Shown piece by piece: positions 1-9,127 of a stretch of DNA of 64,000 bases; positions within the stretch are counted from its first letter, which is position 1; each line of letters opens with the position of its first letter. The notes under the pieces are model-generated. The model worked only from the letters and a program-made list of their open reading frames with translations, was not told the DNA's origin and ran no database searches. The translations under genes were made by a program, and so were the position numbers. The DNA is from an uncultured Bacteroidales bacterium (lineage in GTDB: Bacteria > Bacteroidota > Bacteroidia > Bacteroidales > UBA932). The DNA is taken from NCBI GenBank assembly GCA_944323825.1, contig CALUTY010000007.1:121900-185899 (forward strand). The letters run 5' to 3'.

Positions 1-651
1 GGTGACTGTGCAGGAGGCGGAAACATCGGAATATTGTTCATCGACAGCAGTGAAATTGATGACCGCACTGCGCTCGAACGGAAGCATATTGGCCTGGACG
101 GTATAGGAATAGCCGGTCTGGGCGAATGCCTTGGTGACGGCATCAGTATTCTGCGTGATCCAGTCCGCTTCATCATCTGCATCAAACTGCGGGGCGGATG
201 TCGTATATTCGATGTTGGCGGTGACATTTATCTGCAATGTCCCTCCTGCCGAAGATATGTTCTGGTTGGTGACAAGGATGGCCGGGCCGTAGCCGAGCTG
301 GGCCACAGTTATCGAGTGTTCCCTGCCTCCGGCCCTGACGGTTGCCGTGGCACGTCTCACTTCCGGCTCTTCGCTTTCCGTGACTGCGAGCATGAGTCCG
401 GTCTCGTTGCCGTAGCTTCCTGCCAGCTTGCACCAGCTGTCGTCCGTGGAGGTGCATTCCCATTCGTTGGCAGGGATATTGGTCGTGACAGGGATGAATA
501 CGGTTTCCTGCCGCTGGGTGAAGTTGTATGCGAGGTATCCGTCGGATATTTCGAATGTCCCCGGCTCCATTCCGGCTTCGTCAATCCGGCAGCCGGTGGC
601 CGGCAGTGCTGTCAGGAAGGAGAAGAGGATGGCGGTTTTTATATTTTTCAT
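1..651 (-). CDS. BACON-domain lipoprotein of the SusCD locus (3' end outside window)
   Basis: An open frame of 217 codons runs from an ATG at 651 to the window edge with no stop, so the C-terminus is missing. It begins with a short hydrophobic signal and a lipobox (PATGC, lipid-anchored Cys21). Residues about 30-120 and about 122-217 look like two successive BACON-type beta-sandwich modules: the first ends in a segment with EPEVRRATATV and the second begins TNQNISSAGGTLQINVTAN, both typical of that fold. BACON domains occur on outer-membrane glycan-binding or glycan-degrading proteins of Bacteroidota. It lies 57 bases downstream of the DUF1735 lipoprotein gene on the same strand, so it is probably the fourth gene of the susC-susD transcript. 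Whether an enzyme domain follows cannot be seen. A surface glycan-binding role is inference. Confidence 0.78.
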   Translation of the reverse strand, partial: MKNIKTAILFSFLTALPATGCRIDEAGMEPGTFEISDGYLAYNFTQRQETVFIPVTTNIPANEWECTSTDDSWCKLAGSYGNETGLMLAVTESEEPEVRRATATVRAGGREHSITVAQLGYGPAILVTNQNISSAGGTLQINVTANIEYTTSAPQFDADDEADWITQNTDAVTKAFAQTGYSYTVQANMLPFERSAVINFTAVDEQYSDVSASCTVT

Positions 652-708
652 CGTTATATCGGTTTATTTGGTTGCTGTCATAAATTGTCTGTCACGGGAT
701 CACCGTAA

Positions 709-2199
709 TCAGTTTGACGTGTTCGCCCCGTAGAGCCTGAGTCCGCTCAGTGCTGTACCGCTGTCTCTCTGCCGGAGGTCTCCGAGAGCACTTACGGCTA
801 TGCCGAAGCGGATGTATGAGAATGGAGTTTCACTATGGAATGCAGGCAGTGTGCACCATACCCCGGCATCGGCCGGGAGGCCGGTTGCCAGTTCTCCTAT
901 TTGTGCCCATGACCCGCCGTCTTCTGAGTTTGTTCCGACTGCATTCTGGTCACTGGTTACACCGATGACTATATGTGTCGGGACACCGTTGTTGTTGCTC
1001 GTTCTGGTCTGATAGCTCAGCACGATGTCTGTAAGAGGTTCGGACAGGGAAATGTCAATATAATGCCCGTAGATTTCATCTCCGGTTGTTGTTCCGTTGT
1101 AGTTTGAATGCCACCAGTTGCTTGTCGGATCGCTTACCAGTGCGATGAGTCCGGCCCCGTCCCCGCTTACGGTAAACGGTGATGAAAGCATGCTTTCAGT
1201 CAAAGTTATCTCATCCGGGTCGAGCCTGAATGTAAGCAGCCAGTGTGCGTCGTTTTCGCTGACTGCGAATTCCGGCTTGCTGCAGTCCGTGATGGTCACA
1301 GGAAGCATGTATTCGGTCAGGAGTTCGAGTTCATTCCTGTTCACTGTGACGGAGAATGCGCTCCGGCTGCTTCCGGTAGTGAACGGTACTGTGGACATGG
1401 CCGAGGAAGAAGTCCCGTCTTCATCCTCATAGGCCGGGCTGAATGAGTAGGCATCGGCCGGAAGGAGGGTGTAGGATGTCCCGTTTTCACCATTGTATGA
1501 GGAGAGCCAGTCCTGGTCCTCGGTGCCGACTGTGACATTGAAGTCCCATCTGTTGTCCATGCCGAGGACGGCATTGTTGGAGTAATCATTGCTGAGCGGG
1601 CTTCCGCTGGTGTAGTAGTTGCTGACCACACCGGTGTTGGCAAGGCTCAGCTGCGGGATGTCTATGGTCGGGCGGATGATGATAATGTTGATGTCCGGGC
1701 TGACCTTCGGGTCTGCGTAGACCTGCAGGGCAAGGACATATGTATTGTCCGGATTGGCCTCTTCGAGGGCGCTGATTTTATTGGTGTGCATTCTCACCTT
1801 GACTACCTGCCAGCTGTCTGAGGAGGTGAATGTCAGGGAGACGGGCTCTTCTATGGCGACCGTTTCATTGTCATATTCCACAAAGTCCCAGTATTCGCCG
1901 GGAAGCTGGGTGTAGTCCGTGCCGTTGTCCATGTTGTAGATGTCTATCTGTGTCCGGTTCATGGAAACGACGGTGGCTGTGGCCGTCCCTTCAAGGTCCC
2001 GGCCTCCCTTGCAGACAGGGATTTCATACCAGGTGTCTTCTCCTACCCTGTACAGAGTGATGTCCTGCTCGCCTCCGTTCCGGAAATATATCATGGTCTG
2101 GTAGTCCTCCAGATATTCATTCCGGCTGTCTTCGCAGCCGGTGAGGAAGGCTGCGGCGGCGAGAATGAGCAGGCATGCCGTTGATTTCCTGTTTTTCAT
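709..2199 (-). CDS. DUF1735-type surface lipoprotein of the SusCD locus
   Basis: A 496-residue protein with signal peptide and lipobox (FLTGC, Cys22). Residues about 25-330 carry tandem DUF1735-like beta-sandwich segments: acidic, with a recurring pattern of a strand, an 'N..NGT.YT.LP' turn and 'AYSF' or 'WDFV', seen at both about 90-105 and about 235-255. The last 150 residues look like a discoidin-like (F5/8 type C) beta-sandwich ending in 'LRLYG'. Such proteins are commonly encoded just after SusD and act as surface glycan-binding proteins or enzyme scaffolds. It starts 51 bases after the susD stop and is followed by a BACON lipoprotein gene, so one transcript is likely. The ligand cannot be told from sequence. 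Confidence 0.8.
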   Translation of the reverse strand: MKNRKSTACLLILAAAAFLTGCEDSRNEYLEDYQTMIYFRNGGEQDITLYRVGEDTWYEIPVCKGGRDLEGTATATVVSMNRTQIDIYNMDNGTDYTQLPGEYWDFVEYDNETVAIEEPVSLTFTSSDSWQVVKVRMHTNKISALEEANPDNTYVLALQVYADPKVSPDINIIIIRPTIDIPQLSLANTGVVSNYYTSGSPLSNDYSNNAVLGMDNRWDFNVTVGTEDQDWLSSYNGENGTSYTLLPADAYSFSPAYEDEDGTSSSAMSTVPFTTGSSRSAFSVTVNRNELELLTEYMLPVTITDCSKPEFAVSENDAHWLLTFRLDPDEITLTESMLSSPFTVSGDGAGLIALVSDPTSNWWHSNYNGTTTGDEIYGHYIDISLSEPLTDIVLSYQTRTSNNNGVPTHIVIGVTSDQNAVGTNSEDGGSWAQIGELATGLPADAGVWCTLPAFHSETPFSYIRFGIAVSALGDLRQRDSGTALSGLRLYGANTSN

Positions 2200-2250
2200 A
2201 TTTTCAAATTTTTATATTCGTCTTTGTATGCGATTGATGCCTTGTCATGG

Positions 2251-4128
2251 CTACCATCTGTAGTTCTGTGTGAGCATGTTGTTCCTGTCGATCTCTCTCT
2301 GCGGGAACGGGAAGAGGTAGTCCTGCGGCCTGAAAATTCTGGTCTCGAAGGCTGTGCGCTGCCAGTATTCGTCCGAAGTGACGGTGCCTGAAGCTGCCGC
2401 TGCGGTGTTCATTCCGTACATCGGGCCCCCGTCCACATCTTCGGCAATCAGCCATGTGCGGGTGTCGTAGTACCTCAGCCCTTCGAAGGCAAGCTCCACG
2501 CGGCGTTCCTTGCGGACGAGCTCCACAAGTTCGTCTATGCCTGCATTCGGGTATGCATCGGTGATCGGTGCCATTCCGGAGCGGTCCCTGAGCTCTGCCC
2601 AGAGTTCCATCGCCCTGTTGTGGTCCACGCTTTCACCGGCCACTCCGTTGCGTTCGCATTCGAGGACGGCTTCGATATAGTTGAGATAGATTTCGCCGAG
2701 GCGGAATGTCGGGAAGGTGATGTTGCCCCACTGGTTGTTGTTGTATGAGTTCAGGCTATGGTCATAGTAGCGGTTCACGAGATAGCCGGGCTTCGGGTAG
2801 TCGTGCGAGGTGTGGGCATTGGCTCCCTGACAGAATGAGATCAGGGTGTATGAGTCCCCGTATTTCCACCAACTGTCACCCCAGAACACGCTCACATAGA
2901 AACGTGGTTCCCTGTCCCTGTACATCACCGGCCAAGAGCCGGATGAATAGGCATTGCCTGCCCCGAGGTACGTCATGAAAGGGTTCTCGAAATTGGCCTT
3001 GGTGAATTCGCTGGCCGGATACCCTGACTCGGAGTCGATTATCGGGCTGCCGTCGCCTTCGTATCCGGTGATCGGGTAGCGTCCGTTGCTCATGGCGTAT
3101 GCGTCCACCTGCTGCTGGGTCGGGCCCCATCCTCCGTAGGCAAACGAGCCTCCGGTCGAGAATGAAGGGGCTGTGTGTACTCCCATCGTGTAACGGCTGT
3201 GGTAGCCGCCTCCGGAGAAGATGATTTCGCTGTTCCAGTTCTCATGGGTGATGCCGAGGTAGTTGAGATAAGGATTATCGCTTTCGTCCCGGTAGAGTGA
3301 ATAGGTGTTGAGGTCTATCACGGCCTTTGCGGCATCGGCTGCTGTCAGCCATTTCTGTGCATTGTAGGTCTGCGGGAAGAGCGGTGTACCGTCAGGATTG
3401 ACGACGCCGCTGTACATGGTGTTGCCGTTGTACTGGTCGCGTGCGCTGTAGAGCGTGAGGCGGGAAATGACCGCAAGAGCCGCTCCGGATGTAGGGAGTC
3501 CCATGTTGCCTGAGGAGTATGACTCAGGGAGCAGGCGGGAGAGTTCGGTCATTTCGGAGACTACATAGTCCACGCATTCTTCCCAGGTGTTTCTCGGGCG
3601 TTCAAGTTCGGCTGCAGTGGCGGTGAAGTCCATGAGTTCGTCCCCGACAAGGAATATCGGACCGAAGTCCCTCATCAGCAGGAAATACATGTAGGCCCTG
3701 GCCCAGCGGGCACAGTTGTACCACAGGGTGAGATCCGACTGGAGGGCTGACGGGTCGCTGCAGGAGAAGACATTCTGCATGAAGATGTTGCAGTCGCGGA
3801 TGCCTTCGTAGTAGGTGTTGAAGTTGCTGTTCGGCAGGTTGGATGCGTTCCATGTGCCGAAGTTGATGAGCTGGTATGAGCTCCATGCCCATGTGCAGGA
3901 GCCTTCGTCGGATGCTCCGGATTCGTGCCTGTAATAGAATATGTCGTCAGTAGGCAGGTAGCCCATGCAGTTGAAGAAATATTGTCTGGTGGTGCTGACC
4001 CTTTCCCAGATCTTTTCAAAGGTCATGGCTTCGTCTTCCTGCCTGTCGAGGAAGCTGTCGCAGCTGCAGAAGGCTGTGAGTGCAAGTGCCCCGGAGATCA
4101 GATATTTGAATATATTGTTCATTTTCAT
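2251..4128 (-). CDS. SusD/RagB-family nutrient-binding outer-membrane lipoprotein
   Basis: A 625-residue protein with signal peptide and lipobox ending CSC (Cys23). It has the usual SusD layout: an N-terminal helical part starting FLDRQEDEAMT, TPR-like helices in the first half (for example CARWARAYMYFLLMRDFGP), a variable aromatic-rich middle (WWKYGDSYT, SYNNNQWGN), and the conserved C-terminal block FRLGEIYLNYIEAVLECER, ELVRKERRVELAFEGLRYYD and LFPFPQREIDRNN. SusD lids the SusC transporter and captures glycan or peptide ligands at the cell surface. The gene lies 9 bases after the susC stop, so the two are surely cotranscribed. The substrate is unknown; no hydrolase lies next to it in the window, and the locus continues beyond position 1. 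Confidence 0.95.
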   Translation of the reverse strand: MKMNNIFKYLISGALALTAFCSCDSFLDRQEDEAMTFEKIWERVSTTRQYFFNCMGYLPTDDIFYYRHESGASDEGSCTWAWSSYQLINFGTWNASNLPNSNFNTYYEGIRDCNIFMQNVFSCSDPSALQSDLTLWYNCARWARAYMYFLLMRDFGPIFLVGDELMDFTATAAELERPRNTWEECVDYVVSEMTELSRLLPESYSSGNMGLPTSGAALAVISRLTLYSARDQYNGNTMYSGVVNPDGTPLFPQTYNAQKWLTAADAAKAVIDLNTYSLYRDESDNPYLNYLGITHENWNSEIIFSGGGYHSRYTMGVHTAPSFSTGGSFAYGGWGPTQQQVDAYAMSNGRYPITGYEGDGSPIIDSESGYPASEFTKANFENPFMTYLGAGNAYSSGSWPVMYRDREPRFYVSVFWGDSWWKYGDSYTLISFCQGANAHTSHDYPKPGYLVNRYYDHSLNSYNNNQWGNITFPTFRLGEIYLNYIEAVLECERNGVAGESVDHNRAMELWAELRDRSGMAPITDAYPNAGIDELVELVRKERRVELAFEGLRYYDTRTWLIAEDVDGGPMYGMNTAAAASGTVTSDEYWQRTAFETRIFRPQDYLFPFPQREIDRNNMLTQNYRW

Positions 4129-4137
4129 GTCTGTATT

Positions 4138-7100
4138 TTAGAAGTTAGCATTGAGACCGATGGATATGATCCTGTTAGGCGGGTAGCTTGCGCCTTCTCC
4201 TCCTCCCATTTCAGGGTCCCAGAGCTTGAATTCACTGAAGGTGCACAGGTTGTTGGCCGAGACATAGAATCTGAGCGACTGCAGGAATCCCGTCTTGGCC
4301 AGCACCCGTTTCGGGAGAGTATAGCCTATTTCGACATTCTTCAGCCTGAGGAATGCTCCGTTGCGCTGCCACCATGATGATGTCTGGCTGTTGTTGCCGT
4401 AGCCTGCTGCAGAGCCTACGCTGAGTCTCGGATATACCGCATTGGCGTTTTCTTCAGCCGACCTGTCCGATCTCCAGCCTTTGTCCCATACATCTTGCTG
4501 GATGGCGGAGCGTTCGAGGTTGTTGGAAGAGAACGGGGAACGGATGGAAGAGCCGCTCATGAAGAATGACACATGGGCGATGCCCTGGAAGAAGATGTTG
4601 ATGTCGAGCCCTTTCCATTGTGCGGTGGCTCCGAATCCGTATGTTATCTCAGGAAGTGTGGTGTAGCCGAGATAGATCTGGTCCTGGGAGTCGATGCGGC
4701 CGTCACCGTTGATGTCGGCATATCTGATGTCTCCCACGCGGTATTCGCCGAAGGTCTGTTCAGGGCTGTTGTCGATTTCCTCCTGGCTCTCGAAGAGTCC
4801 CACTGCAAGCAGTCCCCACGGTTGGGTGCCGCCCACGCCGTATGGCTTGCCTATGCGGTTCTGGTATTTGTATTCCCAGTCCGGTTCGTCGTTGTTGAGG
4901 AGTTTGTTGCGGTTGTATGTGAAGTTTCCCCTGGCGGTGAGGAACCATTCTCCGAACTGTTTGTTCCATTCGGCAGTCAGATCGACGCCTTCGTTCTGGG
5001 TCTCTCCGATGTTGACATACGGGAGCTTGCTCGAATTCTGGAGTCCTGCAATGGCCGGAAGTCCTCCGCGCTGCATGAGGATGCCGGTACGGTGTGTCTT
5101 GAAATAGTCCGCCTGGATGGTCAGCTGGTTGAAGAGGGTCATTTCGAGTCCCACATCGAGCTTGGTTTCCTCTTCCCATGAGAAGTCAAGGTTTTCAGGG
5201 CGTCCCATTGCCAGTCCCGAGCCGCCGGTATCGCCGTTCTCGCCCATCGTGAACGAGTTGCCGGTGATGATGGTGGACATGTAGAGCCAGCGGTCATCAT
5301 TTCCGAGGTCATCATTTCCGACCTTTCCGTATGAACCTCTGAACTTCAGGTTGTTGATGACATTCTTGACCGGCAGCCAGAAGTTTTCTTCCGAGATTCT
5401 CCATCCCAAGGATACGGCAGGGAAGAATCCGAAGCGGTGTCCCTTGGCGAAGTTTTCGGAGCCGTTGTAGCCCATGTTGAACTCCAGCAGATACTTGTCC
5501 TTGTAGGCGTATGTGGCGCGGGCTGCTATGCCCTGGTTCTTGTATGGGAGAGAGGTCTCGGCGTCTGTGACTGTGGTTGTAGGGTTGGGGTTATCCGTGC
5601 CGAATGTCCTGCGGGTGATGGTATGGTTGTAGAGGAACATTGCCCCCACCCTGTGCTTGTCGGCGAAAAGCCGGTTGTAGTTGATGGAGGCTTCAAGGTA
5701 GGTGGTCATTGTGCTGGCCGCCCCTTTCGTGAAAGCGAGGGTTTCCGACCCGGAGTAGATGGCATTGCCGTAGACAAGGTTTCCGAGTTCGTCGCGGCCT
5801 GTGGCATGGAACTGCTCCGGCTCCTTGTATCTTCTCTGCAGCTGGGTGTTCCATGCGTCCCAGGAGAATTTCACATTGGCCGAGAGGCCTTCCGTGATCA
5901 TCCCGAAGTTCTGCGTGAGTCCGACGAGCGACTGGGCGGAATTCCAGAACTGCTCCCTGTAGCCGGAGTGGACAAGGAGGTTCCACGGGTTGTAGCCTGT
6001 GGCCGATGACGGGGCGGAAATGGTTCCGTCGGAGTATTCCACCGGGAATGCGTTCGGGGAGGTCAGGAATGCGTAGCTCCAGATGTCCGACGTGGCCGCT
6101 CCGGGGGAGAAGCTCTTTTCGTAGATGTTTGCGAGATTGAGGTTCAGCACCGTGGTGTTGGTCAGGTTGATGTCCAGATTCGCGCGGAAGTTGAACTTGT
6201 TGTAGTTGATGGACGAGTCGTAGTCATACAGATTGCCCGCGTTGCGGAAAATGGAGGATTCGTTGTAGAAGCTTCCCGACACATAGTAGCGGGCTATCTC
6301 TCCGCCTCCCGATACCGACAGGTTTACTCTCTGGTTGAAGGCCACATCCTTGTAGAGGGCATCTATCCAGTCCACATTCGGATACAGGTCCGGGTCACTC
6401 CCGTTTGCGTACATTGCTATGTCGGCATCTGAATACCTTGTCGTGCCGCTTGCTTCGTTGTACATCCTTGCCCATTGTTCAGAGCCGACAAATTCAGGCA
6501 TTTTCGTGGGCGAGGTGATGCCCGCTTCGGCCCTGACCTTTATCTGAGGCCGTCCGATGTTTCCTTTCTTGGTGGTGATGATGATGACGCCGTTGGCTCC
6601 GCGCACTCCGTAGACGGCAGAGGCCGACGCGTCCTTCAACACGGAGAAGGACTCTATGTCGTCCGTGTCCACAAGGTCTATGTCCCTTTCCACACCGTCA
6701 ACCAGCACCAAAGGAGAGGATGAGCCTTGGAATGACGATATTCCACGGATGTAGAAGTCCGCCGCCCCGTTCTTGCCCGGCTCTCCTGACCGGGTCACCG
6801 ATACGATTCCGGCGAGCTGTCCGGCAAGGGCTGTGGAAAGTTGTGCGGAAGGCAGCTTGAGATTCTCTACCTGGACTGTGGAAATGGAGCCGACCACGGA
6901 TTCCTTTTTCTGGGTGCCGTAGCCGACCACCACCACTTCGTCCATCAGTTCGGTGGCCGGTGTCATCTGGAAATTGATCACGGACTGGTTTCCCACCACG
7001 ATTTCCTTGTCCTCATATCCTAACATTGAACAGACGAGGGTTCCGCCGAGATTTTCCAAAGTGATGGTGTATTTTCCGTCAAGGTCTGTCATGGCTCCGT

Positions 7101-7275
7101 TGACGGTGTTCTTTTCGAGGATTCCTGCGCCGATCATGGGTGCTCCCGTTTCGTCGGTGACGGTTCCCGTGACGGTGATTCTCTCCTGTGCGGAGACGAT
7201 TGCCGGCAAGAGTGACAGGAACAGTATTATTGTCGCTGTCAGCCGGCAATGAATGATTAAAGGGTTATTTCTCAT
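4138..7275 (-). CDS. SusC/RagA-family TonB-linked outer-membrane transporter
   Basis: A 1045-residue protein. A signal peptide (residues 1-29) is followed by a carboxypeptidase-regulatory-like beta-sandwich at about 30-110 (ITVTGTVTDETGAPMIGAG). A TonB-box-like stretch (ELMDEVVVVGYGTQKKE) and the plug domain (about 120-240, with the SusC hallmark GVRGANGVIIITTKKG) come next. A long beta-barrel ends in an aromatic residue, GLNANF, as expected for BAM-dependent insertion. It imports a ligand captured by its SusD partner using TonB/ExbBD energy. It is the first gene of the locus; the next three genes are SusD, DUF1735 and BACON lipoproteins. No ECF sigma/anti-sigma pair or hybrid two-component regulator lies upstream in the window. 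Confidence 0.96.
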   Translation of the reverse strand: MRNNPLIIHCRLTATIILFLSLLPAIVSAQERITVTGTVTDETGAPMIGAGILEKNTVNGAMTDLDGKYTITLENLGGTLVCSMLGYEDKEIVVGNQSVINFQMTPATELMDEVVVVGYGTQKKESVVGSISTVQVENLKLPSAQLSTALAGQLAGIVSVTRSGEPGKNGAADFYIRGISSFQGSSSPLVLVDGVERDIDLVDTDDIESFSVLKDASASAVYGVRGANGVIIITTKKGNIGRPQIKVRAEAGITSPTKMPEFVGSEQWARMYNEASGTTRYSDADIAMYANGSDPDLYPNVDWIDALYKDVAFNQRVNLSVSGGGEIARYYVSGSFYNESSIFRNAGNLYDYDSSINYNKFNFRANLDINLTNTTVLNLNLANIYEKSFSPGAATSDIWSYAFLTSPNAFPVEYSDGTISAPSSATGYNPWNLLVHSGYREQFWNSAQSLVGLTQNFGMITEGLSANVKFSWDAWNTQLQRRYKEPEQFHATGRDELGNLVYGNAIYSGSETLAFTKGAASTMTTYLEASINYNRLFADKHRVGAMFLYNHTITRRTFGTDNPNPTTTVTDAETSLPYKNQGIAARATYAYKDKYLLEFNMGYNGSENFAKGHRFGFFPAVSLGWRISEENFWLPVKNVINNLKFRGSYGKVGNDDLGNDDRWLYMSTIITGNSFTMGENGDTGGSGLAMGRPENLDFSWEEETKLDVGLEMTLFNQLTIQADYFKTHRTGILMQRGGLPAIAGLQNSSKLPYVNIGETQNEGVDLTAEWNKQFGEWFLTARGNFTYNRNKLLNNDEPDWEYKYQNRIGKPYGVGGTQPWGLLAVGLFESQEEIDNSPEQTFGEYRVGDIRYADINGDGRIDSQDQIYLGYTTLPEITYGFGATAQWKGLDINIFFQGIAHVSFFMSGSSIRSPFSSNNLERSAIQQDVWDKGWRSDRSAEENANAVYPRLSVGSAAGYGNNSQTSSWWQRNGAFLRLKNVEIGYTLPKRVLAKTGFLQSLRFYVSANNLCTFSEFKLWDPEMGGGEGASYPPNRIISIGLNANF

Positions 7276-7724
7276 GTCAGTTTGGTTGGTTATATTATCA
7301 GGTGTCTGTGCAGAAGCAGACCTGAAAGCGCCCTTGATGGCCGGATGGCATTGTGCAGGGCACTTTTAAGTCATTGGAAACTTATATGAATGATGATATC
7401 TTTCCCGGCACCGGATATCTCCGGTAATGATAAAGATCCGTCCGGAATGATGAAGCAATCTGCTCCGGAGCCGTCATGTCAATGGTTGTAATGTTCCGGG
7501 GAGGGGAAGTGCAGTTCCGTACCGAAAGGAAGAATATCGGGCAGAATGCCGATATTATGTACGGAGACGGTGTAAGTGAAGCTTTCATAGTGTCAAGGTA
7601 TCATTAATGCGGTTACGACAGCACTATATCAGGCTTTCCCGGAGGTGAATCCTGTCTGTCATTATGGATTGGCTGGCACAATTTAAGCGAAAATAATCAA
7701 AAAAACAAATTTTTTTTGTTTGTA
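7276..7724. other. Intergenic stretch between susC and metX; leader hairpin for the SusCD locus
   Basis: About 450 bases with no convincing gene. The susC transcript on the minus strand must start here, but I see no clean TAnnTTTG box for it. An imperfect inverted repeat at 7299-7324 (CAGGTGTCTG facing CAGACCTG, a two-base bulge) lies 25-50 bases before the susC start and could be a leader hairpin or an operator. Short open frames in this stretch have no recognisable composition or family. Confidence 0.4.
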
Positions 7725-7754
7725 TTGCGGATAAAAGGATTTTTCATAACTTTG
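7725..7754 (+). promoter_or_regulatory. Bacteroidota-type promoter for the metX-thrA-metY-asd block
   Basis: A perfect -7 box TAACTTTG at 7747-7754 is preceded by ATTG (7724-7727) as -33 element with a 19-base spacer after the TTG. Predicted transcription start is near 7761, giving a leader of nearly 190 nucleotides before the metX ATG. Confidence 0.65.
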
Positions 7755-7796
7755 TGCCGCTTATGGTGAATCTTTCATTCATATCAATGATGTCCA

Positions 7797-7823
7797 AGCG
7801 AATGCATCGCTAAGATGCATAGG
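7797..7823 (+). promoter_or_regulatory. Predicted H-type pseudoknot in the metX leader (possible riboswitch-like element)
   Basis: AGCG (7797-7800) pairs with CGCT (7808-7811). The loop between them holds ATGCAT (7802-7807), which pairs with a second ATGCAT (7815-7820) after a three-base linker. Loop sizes (1, 0 and 3 bases) suit a compact H-type pseudoknot with stems of 4 and 6 base pairs. AGG and a T-rich run (7824-7832) follow. SAM-II and preQ1-I riboswitches are also small pseudoknots, but the sequence does not match the consensus of either as I know it. The two ATGCAT copies could instead be DNA half-sites for a repressor. Regulation of metX by this element is inference. Confidence 0.35.
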
Positions 7824-7948
7824 TTTTTCTTTTGCCTCACCGTGCGCGGGATGCGCAGGCGGCGTTTATCTCAAGGGACATTTTTCAGGACATTAATATC
7901 TTTATCCGACCGGACAATAGGAATCTGGAGCAGTTTTCCGACATTGAT

Positions 7949-9049
7949 ATGATAAGATACGAGTACACATATAAGGACAAATTTGATTTTGAGGCAGGGG
8001 GCAGCGTGAACGGCCTGAGGCTTGTATACCATGCTTCGGGTCTCCGGCTTGCCGTGGAAGAGGATTGTGCCGAGGGCAGGGAAGGACATGCTGAAGGCCG
8101 CAAGGTGATCTGGATCTGCCATGCCCTTACCGCAAATTCTGATGCGGAAGAATGGTGGCCGGAACTGGTGGGGCCGGGAAAATTCTTTGACACTGAAAAA
8201 TATATTGTGGTATGTGTCAATATGCTCGGCTCGGCATACGGCTCGTCCGGACCTTCTTCTCCCATGCTTTCCTGCCAGTCCCGGGCCGGAGCCAATTCCA
8301 GTGCTGAAAGACCATATTATTTTGATTTCCCGCTGATTACGGTCAGGGATATAGTCAGGGCGAACATTCTTGTGCGCAAGCATCTCGGCATAAGGTCAAT
8401 AGACCTGCTGGTGGGCGGTTCCATCGGCGGCTTTCAGGCGCTCGAATGGGCAGTGATGGAGCCTGATGTCATAAGACAGGCTGTGTTCATTGCCTGCGGG
8501 GCAAGGGCCACTCCGTGGCTGATTGCGCACAACGAGTCGCAGAGGATGGCTCTGGAAGCGGACCCTTCGTTCAGAGCAGCAAAGAACCTGAAAGGCGGTG
8601 AAGCAGGGTTGAGGGCGGCACGCTCAATGGCCCTGATTTCTTACAGGAGCTATGAGGGGTACAATTCCACGCAGGAGGAACAGTCGGAAGATACCGTATT
8701 TGCCGACAGGGCCGGATCCTATCAGCGTTATCAGGGGAAGAAGCTTTCAGACAGGTTCGATGCCTATTCCTATTATTATCTCACCCGTTCGGTGGACAGC
8801 CATAATCTCGGGCGCGGCCGCGGCGGTGTCAGGGCTGCCCTTGCCTCCATCCGGAGCCGGTGCATTGTGGTGGGGATAGACAGCGACTGTCTTTTTCCCG
8901 TGTGTGAGCAGAGGCTCATAGCGGAGTCCATTCCGGGAGCGGAATACCATGAGATAACTTCCCGTTTCGGTCATGACGGCTTCCTGCTGGAATATGAGCA
9001 GTTGAAGCGGATCATTGCACCTCTGCTTGATGATTCCCGACTGGAATGA
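7949..9049 (+). CDS. metX: Homoserine O-acetyltransferase
   Basis: An alpha/beta-hydrolase of 366 residues that transfers an acetyl group from acetyl-CoA to homoserine, the committed step to methionine. Landmarks are WICHALTANSDAEEWWPELVG near the N-terminus, the nucleophile elbow GGSIGG with catalytic Ser158, and the late acid and base in GIDSDCLFP and RFGHDGF. I chose the ATG at 7949 because MIRYEYTYKDKF aligns with the family's normal N-terminus; the frame is open for 39 codons further upstream but that part lies in the leader and is not homologue-like. It is the first gene of a plus-strand block; thrA follows after 78 bases. With metY downstream, homocysteine is made by direct sulfhydrylation rather than trans-sulfuration. 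Confidence 0.92.
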   Translation: MIRYEYTYKDKFDFEAGGSVNGLRLVYHASGLRLAVEEDCAEGREGHAEGRKVIWICHALTANSDAEEWWPELVGPGKFFDTEKYIVVCVNMLGSAYGSSGPSSPMLSCQSRAGANSSAERPYYFDFPLITVRDIVRANILVRKHLGIRSIDLLVGGSIGGFQALEWAVMEPDVIRQAVFIACGARATPWLIAHNESQRMALEADPSFRAAKNLKGGEAGLRAARSMALISYRSYEGYNSTQEEQSEDTVFADRAGSYQRYQGKKLSDRFDAYSYYYLTRSVDSHNLGRGRGGVRAALASIRSRCIVVGIDSDCLFPVCEQRLIAESIPGAEYHEITSRFGHDGFLLEYEQLKRIIAPLLDDSRLE

Positions 9050-9127
9050 CTGCTAAAGCACCTTGGCTGAATGATGACATGGCAGAGGTATTTTTACAGA
9101 CAGGCTTAAAATTAAAGATTGAATAAT

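Noticed and set aside
7382..7588. A 68-codon minus-strand frame upstream of susC
   Set aside because: Low-information composition and no start signal; intergenic.
7755..7948. A SAM-I (S-box) riboswitch before metX
   Set aside because: None of the conserved S-box core sequence is present; only the small pseudoknot is supported.
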